This document shows positions 8,819-16,715 of a DNA stretch of 64,000 nt, piece after piece. The translations under genes and the position numbers were made by a program. Within the stretch, counting starts at the first letter, position 1, and each line of letters begins with the position of its first letter. The notes under the pieces are model-generated. The model was given only the letters and a program-made list of their open reading frames with translations, ran no database searches and was not told the DNA's origin. The DNA comes from Clostridia bacterium (GTDB taxonomy: Bacteria > Bacillota > Clostridia > Acetivibrionales > DSM-2933): the NCBI GenBank assembly GCA_026418275.1, contig JAOABQ010000013.1, positions 62,001 through 126,000 of the forward strand, given 5' to 3'.

Positions 8819-9377
8819 ACCTTTATAATACCTTGTTATAATCAGCTTAAAAAGTCTATAATATTCTGTTTGACACAATGTAAGCCTTATAGTGGGTTTA
8901 TATTTGTCTTTCGTAAAAAGTCTAAGTAAGGGTAACAAACATGAATTTTTTGAAGGAACAAAAAATGGCGCTTTATGAGCCCGTTTTCACCTTTAAATCA
9001 TTCGGCTTTTGTTTGGTTACCGGCAGCCTTAGACTTTTTTGTTCTAATTTCAAAAGTATTCCTTAGGTCTCTTTCCAAATTGGTGACCCTATTGTAATTA
9101 AATGTAGTTTACCACCCTTAAATTCTATTTGCTCTTTTTAAAATTAATTGTTATAATAAAAGTAAGCATTTCTTTAAGATTTGATTGATCAAGCATTCCA
9201 ATATCCCACAGCCATTACAATATATTATTCGAGAATGATTCGCATACCAAATAATGGGGATTTCATTCTTATTATTTGAGAATGGATCAAAAATATTTTC
9301 TCTTTTTTAACCAAAGTGTTTAATATTATTTCAAACAGGTACTATTCAAAATTCTATAAAACTTGGGAGGAATTACA
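8819..9377. other. Long intergenic region with structured element and direct repeats
   Basis: No ORF is supported in these 559 bases. It contains a long rod-like inverted structure (8915-9040, listed separately). A pair of direct repeats is also present: ATTATTCGAGAATGATTC at 9224-9241 and ATTATTTGAGAATGGATC at 9271-9288, 47 bp apart with 16 of 18 matches. These lie 90-150 bp before the cheW-like gene and may be regulator sites. GGGAGG at 9365 is the ribosome site for that gene. Confidence 0.55.
8915..9040 (+). ncRNA. Candidate structured RNA (rod-like hairpin), unidentified
   Basis: Outer arms AAAAAGTCTAAG (8915-8926) and CTTAGACTTTTT (9028-9039) are perfectly complementary. Inside them GGTAACAAAC (8931-8940) pairs with GTTTGGTTACC (9011-9021) with one bulged G. 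Smaller nested complements follow (AAGG/CCTT, GGC/GCC). The right arm ends in a T run. A second AAAAAGTCTA at 8849-8858 could compete with the left arm. It matches no riboswitch or housekeeping RNA signature that I know. It could also be only an elaborate terminator, and strand is uncertain because both ends carry T runs on their own strand. Confidence 0.4.
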
Positions 9378-9815
9378 ATGTCAAACCGCCAAATTGTTGT
9401 TTTTAAAATTAATGAGGAGGATTTCGGTATAGAAATTACCCAAGTTAAGGAAATTATCCGCCCATTGGAGATTTATAAGGTTCCCAATATGCCGGATTTT
9501 ATTGAAGGCCTGATTAACCTTCGCGAGAAAGTTTATACCGTATTTAATCTTAGAAGAAAGTTTAACCTTCCTTCTAAGGAATTTGATGATAATACTAAGA
9601 TTATTATTGTAAATGCAGATACATCTACCGTTGGCTTTATTGTCGATGAAGTAAACGAAATTATTTGGATTGACGAGGAATCCATTGAAAGCCCTCCTGA
9701 AACCATTAGAGCTGCGAATAAAAAGTATTTGAGTTCCGTTGCCAAAACCGGCAGCAAAGCAATTTTGCTTTTAGACTTAAATCTGCTTGTCTCAATGACT
9801 GAAAAACAGGAATAA
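9378..9815 (+). CDS. CheW-like chemotaxis scaffold protein
   Basis: The ATG at 9378 is preferred because GGGAGG lies 8 bases upstream; an in-frame TTG at 9363 precedes the site itself. The 145-aa product is a single CheW domain: VVFKINEEDFGIEITQVKEI, PNMPDFIEGLINLREKVYTV (the conserved IxGLxNLRG-like turn, here with E in place of G) and a C-terminal KAILLLDL strand. CheW couples chemoreceptors to CheA. There is no CheA, CheY or receptor gene nearby, so it may be an auxiliary CheW or CheV-like adaptor without the receiver. It is monocistronic. Confidence 0.85.
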   Translation: MSNRQIVVFKINEEDFGIEITQVKEIIRPLEIYKVPNMPDFIEGLINLREKVYTVFNLRRKFNLPSKEFDDNTKIIIVNADTSTVGFIVDEVNEIIWIDEESIESPPETIRAANKKYLSSVAKTGSKAILLLDLNLLVSMTEKQE

Positions 9816-9831
9816 CCTATAAAATAAACTA

Positions 9832-9868
9832 AGCCAGCATTTCCTTTTTTAAGGCTGCTGGCTTTTTT
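9832..9868 (+). terminator. Intrinsic terminator after cheW-like gene
   Basis: AGCCAGCA (9832-9839) pairs with TGCTGGCT (9856-9863), then a T run. Confidence 0.85.
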
Positions 9869-9908
9869 AACGCTCACATCATAAAACGGTATCCAAATTA
9901 TTGTTGCA

Positions 9909-10421
9909 CTAATACTTTCTAATTCCTTCTATGTGAAGAAATCTTATATCCTTCCAATTATAATTTGTAAGGGGATAATTATCCCGGTCATAGGTATGGG
10001 CTGAAATAAAAATTTTATCAAGGGTCACGGGACTATCTACCTTTACTATAACCGGAGTATGATTAAAGCGGCTTCCCCCCTCAAAGGACAGCTGTACAAT
10101 GTCCCCCGGCATTACATCCTTAAAATCGACCCTTTGGGCAAATGGGCCCTGCCCTTTGTTATTCATTAAAAACTCATGCAGGTAATTCACTCCGGTCCAT
10201 GACGGTGAACGATCATACGAATTCACATAATACCATCCAAAAATAGATGTATAATTCATAATTCCACTTCCTGCAAAAATTACCTGGGAGGCAAAGTTGG
10301 TGCAATCTCCTCCGAATTTATCGAAATTCAAATATGCAGGATTACGCCCGAAAGCCCATTTATGCGCATATTCTATAGCTTTTTCCCTGTTGTAGGGAAG
10401 GATTATTGGCGTTTTACCCAT
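9909..10421 (-). CDS. Amidase-domain (NlpC/P60-like fold, Amidase_6) protein
   Basis: I place the start at the ATG ending at 10421, with AAAGG about 9 bases upstream. A longer frame to a TTG at 10505 has its purine site only two bases away. The 170-aa product has the putative amidase domain found in spore-former proteins. It opens with YNREKAIEYAHKWAFGRNP, then GGDCTNFASQ with the presumed catalytic Cys, and a later FNHTPVI with the presumed catalytic His. Such cysteine peptidase-like domains cleave amide bonds, often in wall peptides. No signal peptide is present in this form, so a forespore or cytoplasmic location is possible. Substrate unknown. Confidence 0.75.
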   Translation of the reverse strand: MGKTPIILPYNREKAIEYAHKWAFGRNPAYLNFDKFGGDCTNFASQVIFAGSGIMNYTSIFGWYYVNSYDRSPSWTGVNYLHEFLMNNKGQGPFAQRVDFKDVMPGDIVQLSFEGGSRFNHTPVIVKVDSPVTLDKIFISAHTYDRDNYPLTNYNWKDIRFLHIEGIRKY

Positions 10422-10629
10422 AGCATTAACCTTTGTTAATATATTGCTCTTATTATATTTTATGAAGAATAACATAAAATGTTGTACAAATTCCTTTAAA
10501 AACAACCTTTATATAAATTGCATTAAAATGTGTATACATTCTTCCCTAAAATACTCATCACAGTAATTTAATGTATTGTATCTTACTGTGTCCAATTTAA
10601 ATAGAATATACGCTGAACAAAATTATACC

Positions 10630-10661
10630 AAAAATAAATAGCCACCTACTAAGCAGGTGGC
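10630..10661 (-). terminator. Intrinsic terminator after pstS
   Basis: On the minus strand GCCACCT and AGGTGGC (10641-10647 and 10655-10661) pair, followed by TATTTATTTTT. Confidence 0.8.
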
Positions 10662-10700
10662 ATTCATCTAGAGGAAAGTTCCCCAATTTTCTTGTTTCAT

Positions 10701-11660
10701 TTATTTAATAGCTGCAAGTTGGTCCTGATAATCCTTATCATTCAATGATACAAATTTTGCATCTTTTACAAGCGTACTCGCATTTTCGAGATAGAACTTC
10801 ACAAATTCCTTCACATGTTCCTTTTCCATGGACTTTTTGTTCACATAGATAAAGAGAGGTCTTGATAAGGGCTTATAGGATCCATCTTTGATAGTATCGA
10901 AACTGGCTTCAACACCATTTATTGTTAATGCTTTAAGCTTATTGCTGTTTTCCTCATAGTAAGAATGTCCAAAATAGCCCATCGCATTTTTATCACCTGC
11001 AATACCATTTACCAAAGCGTTATCGTCCTCACTGGGTGAGTAATCCTTCCTGATCTCTTTTGCCTTTTTATTAATGGCTTCTGTAAAGTACTCAAATGTT
11101 CCGGAGTCAGCACCGGGTCCGTATAATTTGATCTCTTCATCCGGCCATGCAGGATTTACGTCCTTCCACTTTTTCACCTTGCTGTCCGGTTCCCAGATCT
11201 TTTTAAGGTCTTCTGGCGTAATATCTGTTACCCAATTGTTGTCTTTATTTACAACAACGGTTATTCCATCATAGGCTACTTTTAACTCTATATAGTCGAT
11301 CCCGTTTTTCTTTGCATCTTCTTTTTCGTTGTCCTTGATAGGCCTGGATGCATCACAGATATCGATTTCACCCTTTACAAACTTCTTCATTCCGCCACCT
11401 GTACCCGAAACACCAACCGGAACTTTAACATTGGGACTTACCGCTTTAAACTCTTCCGCAACTGCTTCAGAAATCGGAAAAACGGTACTGGATCCGTCAA
11501 TGATAACTTCTCCGCCTAAGCTCTTTAAATCTTTACCGCTGCTGGTACCGGTTTCATTTCCACCAGTTCCAGTATTCCCACTGCATGCAGAAGTCATCAA
11601 CAAGGATGCTGCCAAAACCGAAGTCAAAATTACCTTTCTTAACATTCCAAACATTTTCAA
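10701..11660 (-). CDS. pstS: Phosphate ABC transporter substrate-binding lipoprotein PstS
   Basis: The product binds phosphate outside the membrane and delivers it to PstCA. It begins with a lipoprotein signal ([17 protein letters not shown]). The mature part has the family phosphate-site segment [28 protein letters not shown] and [10 protein letters not shown]. The start is uncertain: GGGGG lies 8 bases before a TTG at 11660 and 14 before an ATG at 11654, while a TTG at 11666 is too close. It lies 128 bp downstream of pstA and has its own promoter and PHO-box array, unusual because pstS is often first in the operon. Length is about 319 aa. Confidence 0.95.
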   Translation of the reverse strand: MKMFGMLRKVILTSVLAASLLMTSACSGNTGTGGNETGTSSGKDLKSLGGEVIIDGSSTVFPISEAVAEEFKAVSPNVKVPVGVSGTGGGMKKFVKGEIDICDASRPIKDNEKEDAKKNGIDYIELKVAYDGITVVVNKDNNWVTDITPEDLKKIWEPDSKVKKWKDVNPAWPDEEIKLYGPGADSGTFEYFTEAINKKAKEIRKDYSPSEDDNALVNGIAGDKNAMGYFGHSYYEENSNKLKALTINGVEASFDTIKDGSYKPLSRPLFIYVNKKSMEKEHVKEFVKFYLENASTLVKDAKFVSLNDKDYQDQLAAIK

Positions 11661-11691
11661 TTTCAATTCCCCCTTAGAATTTTATGTGTTC

Positions 11692-11767
11692 ATTATAGCA
11701 GTGAAATGTTTAACCTAATATTAACTGAACGTTAATTTTTGTTAACTTCCCATTAATTCAACTTAAC
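11692..11767 (-). promoter_or_regulatory. PHO-box array and promoter for pstS
   Basis: On the plus strand TTAAC/TTAAT elements begin at 11710, 11721, 11732, 11742, 11753 and 11763, a 10-11 bp period. The minus (coding) strand reads TTAACA, TTAACG, TTAATA, TTAAAC in line, then 10 bases and a TATAAT (11692-11697). This is the arrangement known for PhoP-activated promoters in Bacillus. Confidence 0.8.
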
Positions 11768-11788
11768 CTACCCAACATATACCAAAAT

Positions 11789-12646
11789 TTACTCTACATT
11801 TTTCTGGAATCTGTTCCTTAAGAAGATAGCCAATGCATTTGTTATTACCAGAAGCGCCAGCAGCACAATGATTCCTGCAGCAGCAACCTCTTGAAACTCA
11901 ACTTGAGGTTTTCCAGTCCAAAGATATATTTGTATTGGAAGAACTATATAAGATCCCAATAAACTGTCCGGCAAAAAGGATACAAAGCTGAAGGCTCCCA
12001 CCATGAGAAGCGGCGCGCTTTCCCCTAGAGCCCTTGAGACTGAAAGGATTACACCTGTTAAAATGCCCGGGAAAGCAGTAGGTAAAACAACCTTTCTTAT
12101 GGTTTGCCATTTGGTCGCTCCAAGGGCATAGGACCCGTGTCTTAAAAACTGTGGAACCGCTTTAATTGCCTCTTGAGAAGCCACAATCACAATGGGAAGG
12201 ATTACAATGGACATGGTAAGCGCTCCGGCAATAAGACTTCTTCCCAAAGCCATCACCCGCACAAATATGGTAAGCCCCAGCAAGCCGTATACAATGGAAG
12301 GTGTTCCCGACAAGTTGGAAATATTGATCTTTATAAAGCTGGTAAGCTTCCCCCTCTTTGCATATTCCTCCAGGTAAATAGCAGAACCGATACCAATGGG
12401 AACAGAAAAAAGGATGGTCAAAAGGATTAAATAAGTACTTCCAATGAGTGCAGGAAATATACCGGATTTTTTTGCAAACCTTGAAGGAAAGTCTGTAATA
12501 AACTGCCAGTCCAGCCATGGAAGCCCTTTTCTTAAAACATCAACGATCAAAGCAAACAATACGATAATTCCTATACAGGTTACGGTTAGAATGAAGCCAT
12601 GGAATATTGAGTCCTTAAGTTTTCTTTGTTTTATATTGTCCCTCAT
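11789..12646 (-). CDS. pstA: Phosphate ABC transporter permease PstA
   Basis: This 285-aa inner-membrane permease subunit pairs with PstC to form the phosphate channel. It has about six membrane segments and a BPD_transp_1 domain. The coupling (EAA) loop reads AVPQFLRHGSYALGATKWQT and contacts the ATPase. Its ATG overlaps the pstC stop by one base (TAATG), with GGGAGGAAT inside the end of pstC, so the two are translationally coupled. PstA and PstC share the EAA sequence almost exactly. Confidence 0.96.
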   Translation of the reverse strand: MRDNIKQRKLKDSIFHGFILTVTCIGIIVLFALIVDVLRKGLPWLDWQFITDFPSRFAKKSGIFPALIGSTYLILLTILFSVPIGIGSAIYLEEYAKRGKLTSFIKINISNLSGTPSIVYGLLGLTIFVRVMALGRSLIAGALTMSIVILPIVIVASQEAIKAVPQFLRHGSYALGATKWQTIRKVVLPTAFPGILTGVILSVSRALGESAPLLMVGAFSFVSFLPDSLLGSYIVLPIQIYLWTGKPQVEFQEVAAAGIIVLLALLVITNALAIFLRNRFQKNVE

Positions 12647-13575
12647 TAATATTCCTCCCTGTATTTTTTTACGATATAATGTGAAAGCAAATTCAATGCA
12701 AAAGTAAGCACAAACAAGAATAATCCGACAGCATACAATGAGTAATAACTGACCGTTCCATGGGGATTATCGCCCATACTGACTTGGACCATAAATGCAG
12801 TCATTGTTTGTACACTTTCCAACGGGTTCAATGTCAAAGTAGGCTTTGAGCCGGCTGCAATGGTTACTATCATTGTTTCGCCAATGGCCCGGGATACCGC
12901 AAGTACAAACGAGGCTGATATCCCGGAGATGGCCGATCGTACCACAACCCTTAACGAAGTTTCCATTTTTGTGGCTCCAAGCGCATAGGACCCATGCCTT
13001 AATGAATCCGGAACCGCTTTTAATGCATCCTCACTCAGGGAAGAAACAAGGGGAATAGTCATAATCCCAATGGCAATACTTGCACTCGCTGCATTATACA
13101 TGGATGTATTGGGAAGGATCTTTTGCAAAAGCGGAGTAATATACGTAAGTGCAAAAAAACCGTATATGATCGAAGGAATCCCGGCAAGAATCTCCAGAAA
13201 AGGCTTCAAAATCTTTCTTACCTTAGGTTTTGCATACTCGCTAAGATAAATTGCCGAACACAAGCCTATAGGTATGGCAATAACCGCAGCCCCTGCCGTA
13301 ACAATAATGGTTCCCATTAATAAAGGAAGTACACCAAAGTGCGGATTGTTAAATAACGGAGACCATTCGGTGTGGGTAAAAAATTCCTTAATAGACACCT
13401 TTGCAAAGAAACCTGTAGAATTTGAAAGAAGTGAAAATATAATCCCCGCTGTTGTAAAAATAGAAATCATTGCACAAAATAAAAATATATTTTTGGCAAC
13501 TGCATTGGACAAATTCATCCTTTTTATCCTTGTATGGCTGGATGAATTTTTAGTTGGTTTAACTTGAGTTAACAT
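12646..13575 (-). CDS. pstC: Phosphate ABC transporter permease PstC
   Basis: The ATG ending at 13575 has a run of seven G residues four bases upstream and gives 309 aa, the usual PstC length; an extension to 13644 lacks a site. The product has an N-terminal membrane helix (NIFLFCAMISIFTTAGIIFS), a periplasmic loop and a BPD_transp_1 domain with the EAA loop AVPDSLRHGSYALGATKMET. It is the first gene of pstC-pstA-pstS. Three perfect TTAACA repeats lie about 140 bp upstream. Confidence 0.95.
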   Translation of the reverse strand: MLTQVKPTKNSSSHTRIKRMNLSNAVAKNIFLFCAMISIFTTAGIIFSLLSNSTGFFAKVSIKEFFTHTEWSPLFNNPHFGVLPLLMGTIIVTAGAAVIAIPIGLCSAIYLSEYAKPKVRKILKPFLEILAGIPSIIYGFFALTYITPLLQKILPNTSMYNAASASIAIGIMTIPLVSSLSEDALKAVPDSLRHGSYALGATKMETSLRVVVRSAISGISASFVLAVSRAIGETMIVTIAAGSKPTLTLNPLESVQTMTAFMVQVSMGDNPHGTVSYYSLYAVGLFLFVLTFALNLLSHYIVKKYREEY

Positions 13576-13712
13576 ATGTCCCCCCCGTACAAACAAATAC
13601 CCTGATAGAACAGTCATATATTTTTTTGCACTCCAAACAGTCAAAATGGCTTTATTACCTATCAGTTCAATGCTATGTTAACATTAGAGCTTGTAAGATA
13701 CAAGGCTCGTCG

Positions 13713-13740
13713 TGTTAATTTAATGTTAAGCCCATGTTAA
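13713..13740 (-). promoter_or_regulatory. PHO-box array upstream of pstC
   Basis: Three perfect TTAACA hexamers on the minus strand (complements at 13713-13718, 13724-13729 and 13735-13740) are spaced exactly 11 bp. A further palindromic TGTTAACA lies at 13676-13683. The pattern fits PhoP binding upstream of pstC. Confidence 0.8.
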
Positions 13741-13882
13741 TTTATCACTCCAACCAGTCCTTTCGTACTTGTTTTCCAATACCGCATCATCATTGTTATC
13801 CTTTACACTGATTTTCTTGTAATTCACCGGAAATGATCCGATTTTACCACTATAAAATTTTTTTGAACACAAAATAGAATAG

Positions 13883-13936
13883 TTAACATTAAGTTAACAT
13901 TCTATTAACTCTGCGTTAATGTTCTCCTGCTAGTGT
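13883..13936 (+). promoter_or_regulatory. PHO-box array and promoter for pstB
   Basis: TTAACA (13883), TTAACA (13894), TTAACT (13905) and TTAATG (13916) repeat at exactly 11 bp on the plus strand. TAGTGT at 13931-13936 sits where a -10 is expected. Transcription would leave a ~200-nt leader before pstB. With the pstC array 140 bp away this makes a two-sided PhoP control region. Confidence 0.8.
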
Positions 13937-14150
13937 TAGTCTGTAAAAATTTAAAAATGCTTTAAAAGATCATATTCAAACCCAACCATGTATAAATAAC
14001 GCACTATAAATTACACTATATCGAGCAGACTACCACTGCCCCAGACGTGACTGCGAAAGTAAAATGCAAAAGTTTTTTGCGTTATATACGGATTATACAT
14101 TATTTATTCTTGAATTCAGTTTACAAGAAGGTTGAAGAAGGGAAGATTTT

Positions 14151-14912
14151 ATGACAAAAAATGAGTTAAAGATATTTACAAAGAATTTAGACCTCTACTA
14201 TGGAAATGTTCAGGCACTAAAAAATATTTCTATTAATATAGAGGATCGTAATGTGACTGCGCTGATCGGCCCGTCCGGCTGCGGCAAATCTACTTTTTTA
14301 AAAACCTTGAATCGGATGAATGACCTCATTCCCAGTGTAAAAATCACCGGAGATGTTTTTCTTGACGGTATGAACGTTTATCAACAGTATGACATTGTAG
14401 AGCTTCGAAAAAGAGTTGGCATGGTCTTTCAAAAACCAAACCCGTTTCCCATGTCCATCTATGAAAACATTGCATATGGACCCAAAATTCATGGGATTAA
14501 GTCAAAAGCAAAATTAGATGAAATTGTTGAAAAAAGTTTGAGAAATTCTGCATTATGGGATGAGGTCAAAGACCGGCTCAAACAAAACGCTATGGGGTTA
14601 TCCGGAGGACAACAGCAGCGGCTTTGTATTGCCAGAGTTTTAGCGGTTGAACCGGAGGTTGTTTTAATGGACGAACCGACCTCAGCCCTGGACCCTGTAT
14701 CCACCTTAAAAATAGAAGATCTGATTGATGAGTTAAAGGAAAAGTATACAATTGTCATCGTTACCCACAACATGCAGCAGGCAGGCCGTATCTCCGACAT
14801 GACAGCATTTTTCCTTCACGGAGAGGTTGTTGAGTTTGACCTTACAGAAAAGATATTCAGTAAGCCTTCCGACAAACGGACCGAAGATTATATAACAGGT
14901 AGATTCGGTTGA
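14151..14912 (+). CDS. pstB: Phosphate ABC transporter ATP-binding protein PstB
   Basis: The 253-aa ATPase powers PstSCA. Walker A is GPSGCGKST (residues 40-48), followed by the PstB-specific [10 protein letters not shown]. The signature is [16 protein letters not shown] and Walker [23 protein letters not shown] precedes the ATG. In most bacteria pstB follows pstA; here it is on the opposite strand, divergent from pstC, and leads phoU, phoP and phoR. Its own PHO-box array suggests coordinated induction with the permease genes under phosphate starvation. Confidence 0.97.
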   Translation: MTKNELKIFTKNLDLYYGNVQALKNISINIEDRNVTALIGPSGCGKSTFLKTLNRMNDLIPSVKITGDVFLDGMNVYQQYDIVELRKRVGMVFQKPNPFPMSIYENIAYGPKIHGIKSKAKLDEIVEKSLRNSALWDEVKDRLKQNAMGLSGGQQQRLCIARVLAVEPEVVLMDEPTSALDPVSTLKIEDLIDELKEKYTIVIVTHNMQQAGRISDMTAFFLHGEVVEFDLTEKIFSKPSDKRTEDYITGRFG

Positions 14913-15077
14913 TTTTTTAATTTCATATAATTTTAAAATGGATATTATTTAAACAACGATTCGTGTAAAATAATAGTGTAAAAGCAGTATATCGGATTAC
15001 TTACTTATACAGTATGTTATCAATAGATTGATGATTAACTAAAACAATATTAAAAATTTATAATGAGGTGTTAATTA

Positions 15078-15809
15078 ATGGTAACCAGACATTATTTTGA
15101 TAGGGAACTTGAGGAACTTCATCTGGATTTAATTAAAATGGGAAGTCTTGTAGAAGAATCTATTGAAAATGCCATTCATGCCTTAAAGAAGCAGGATATA
15201 GCGCTAGCAAGAAAACTTTTTATCAATGATGATATCATCGATGATATGGAAAGTAAAATCGAAAGAAAATGTATGAACCTTATAGCTAGACAACAACCCC
15301 TTGCAAAGGATCTAAGAACCATCAGTACCGCGTTAAAAATCATTACGGATATGGAAAGAATTGCGGATCATTCTGCAGATATTGCGGAAATTACCATCCG
15401 GATGGCCAATGAAAAATACATTAAACCCTTAATTGATATTCCAAAAATGGCTGAACTGGCAAAACAAATGGTAAACAAGTCTATTGATGCTTATGTGAAG
15501 CAAGACATCTCCCTTGCCCAGGAAGTTTGCAACAGTGATGACGCTGTAGACGATTTATTCCTTAAAATTGTACTTGAACTCATTAATATCATGAAAAATG
15601 ACCCTCAAACCGTTGAACAAGGAATTAATTTTATGTTTATTGCCAAGTACTTGGAAAGAATGGCCGATCATGCAACGAATATCAGTGAATGGGTAGTCTA
15701 TAATGTTACCGGTGAACATGAGCATCTTGCAAGGCATCTTCACAAGGATGACAGAATCAACAACCCCTTTATCAATATTAAAAAAGAAGATATTAAAGAT
15801 AACATTTAA
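15078..15809 (+). CDS. phoU: Phosphate signalling protein PhoU
   Basis: The 243-aa product has the two tandem three-helix PhoU repeats. Each carries the metal-cluster motif, seen as TDMERIADHSADIAE in the first and KYLERMADHATNISEW in the second. PhoU links Pst transport activity to the PhoR kinase, keeping the pho response off when phosphate is plentiful. GAGGTG precedes the ATG. It follows pstB by 165 bp. A strong 12-bp hairpin without a T run (15812-15842) follows it. Confidence 0.95.
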   Translation: MVTRHYFDRELEELHLDLIKMGSLVEESIENAIHALKKQDIALARKLFINDDIIDDMESKIERKCMNLIARQQPLAKDLRTISTALKIITDMERIADHSADIAEITIRMANEKYIKPLIDIPKMAELAKQMVNKSIDAYVKQDISLAQEVCNSDDAVDDLFLKIVLELINIMKNDPQTVEQGINFMFIAKYLERMADHATNISEWVVYNVTGEHEHLARHLHKDDRINNPFINIKKEDIKDNI

Positions 15810-15811
15810 CA

Positions 15812-15842
15812 ATTCTCCTTCCTCTTAAAGAGGAAGGAGAAT
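15812..15842 (+). other. Strong hairpin after phoU
   Basis: ATTCTCCTTCCTCTT and its complement AGAGGAAGGAGAAT face each other across two bases. No T run follows, so this is more likely an mRNA-end stabiliser or partial attenuator than a full terminator. Confidence 0.5.
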
Positions 15843-15867
15843 ATTAGCCCAGCGGAATCTAACCATC

Positions 15868-15960
15868 TGCAAGTGCCTCTTAACGTGATTCTTTTCTAGA
15901 GTATGCAAGGCGCATTTTTAACACTTTGAAAAATTAGGAATTTGTTGTGTTAAAAAGCAT
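15868..15960 (+). repeat. Short dispersed repeat, family B copy 1
   Basis: This segment matches 21932-22040 in order and spacing. A first block is TGCCTC.TAACG..ATTCTTTTC.AG..TATGC.AGGC, a loose hairpin. A second block is TTAACACTTTGAAAAA, about 14 variable bases, then TGTTAAAAA. It ends 40 bp before the PhoP-type gene, so its TTAACA/TGTTAA pair could also bind PhoP. Confidence 0.6.
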
Positions 15961-16003
15961 TAGTTGACAGTATATATATTTTGTGCTGTAAAGGAAGGTA
16001 TTT

Positions 16004-16711
16004 ATGTCAAAGGAGTTAGTTTATACAGTTGAAGATGAAATCCATATACAACAGCTTATCAAGTATAACCTGGAGTCCAACGGATACAGGGTTATTACTT
16101 TTGACAGCGGTGAAAGCCTTTTAAGGGAGTGTAAAAATGCAGTCCCCGATCTCTTTATTCTTGATATTATGCTGCCTGGAATAGATGGCTTTGAAGTATG
16201 CAGACAGCTTCGCCAAAATGTGCAAACAAAAAATGTTCCCATCATTATGCTTACCGCTAAGAATGATGAGTTTGATAAGGTATTGGGTTTAGAACTGGGT
16301 GCAGACGATTACATAACAAAGCCATTTAGCGTCCGTGAACTTTTGGCTAGGGTTAAAGCGATTTTCAGACGGGTAAATACTGCTCTTCCGTCCGAATCTG
16401 AAATTATTAAACATGGCAATATAACCATCGATTGTACCCGGCGGGAAGTTTATAAGGACAGCAATCTCCTTGAAATGCCGCTAAAAGAATTTGAGCTTCT
16501 AAAATTACTGATTTTAAATAAAGGCAAAGTGCTTTCCAGAGATTTGCTACTTGAAAAAATATGGGGCTTTGATTATTATGGAGAAACAAGGACTGTGGAC
16601 GTACATATCCGTTATTTAAGACAAAAAATTGAAGACGATGACAGTAACCCGGCATACATTGAAACCGTTAGGGGGATCGGTTACCGCTTCAACGACAAAG
16701 GGGTAAAATAA
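16004..16711 (+). CDS. phoP: PhoB/PhoP-type response regulator
   Basis: The 235-aa OmpR-family regulator has a receiver domain with acidic pocket EDE, phosphoacceptor Asp54 in FILDIMLPG, switch Thr in MLTAK and Lys in YITKPF. A winged-helix effector follows (residues 135-232, ending ETVRGIGYRF). AAGGAAGG precedes the ATG. It is four bases ahead of its kinase and downstream of pstB-phoU, so it is assigned to phosphate control. The first pocket residue is E where D is commoner, which is tolerated in this family. Confidence 0.9.
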   Translation: MSKELVYTVEDEIHIQQLIKYNLESNGYRVITFDSGESLLRECKNAVPDLFILDIMLPGIDGFEVCRQLRQNVQTKNVPIIMLTAKNDEFDKVLGLELGADDYITKPFSVRELLARVKAIFRRVNTALPSESEIIKHGNITIDCTRREVYKDSNLLEMPLKEFELLKLLILNKGKVLSRDLLLEKIWGFDYYGETRTVDVHIRYLRQKIEDDDSNPAYIETVRGIGYRFNDKGVK

Positions 16712-16715
16712 TTCA

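Noticed and set aside
8867-8902. Promoter for the structured RNA at 8915
   Set aside because: TTGACA at 8870 is followed by -10 candidates at unsuitable spacing (11-12 or 21 bp).
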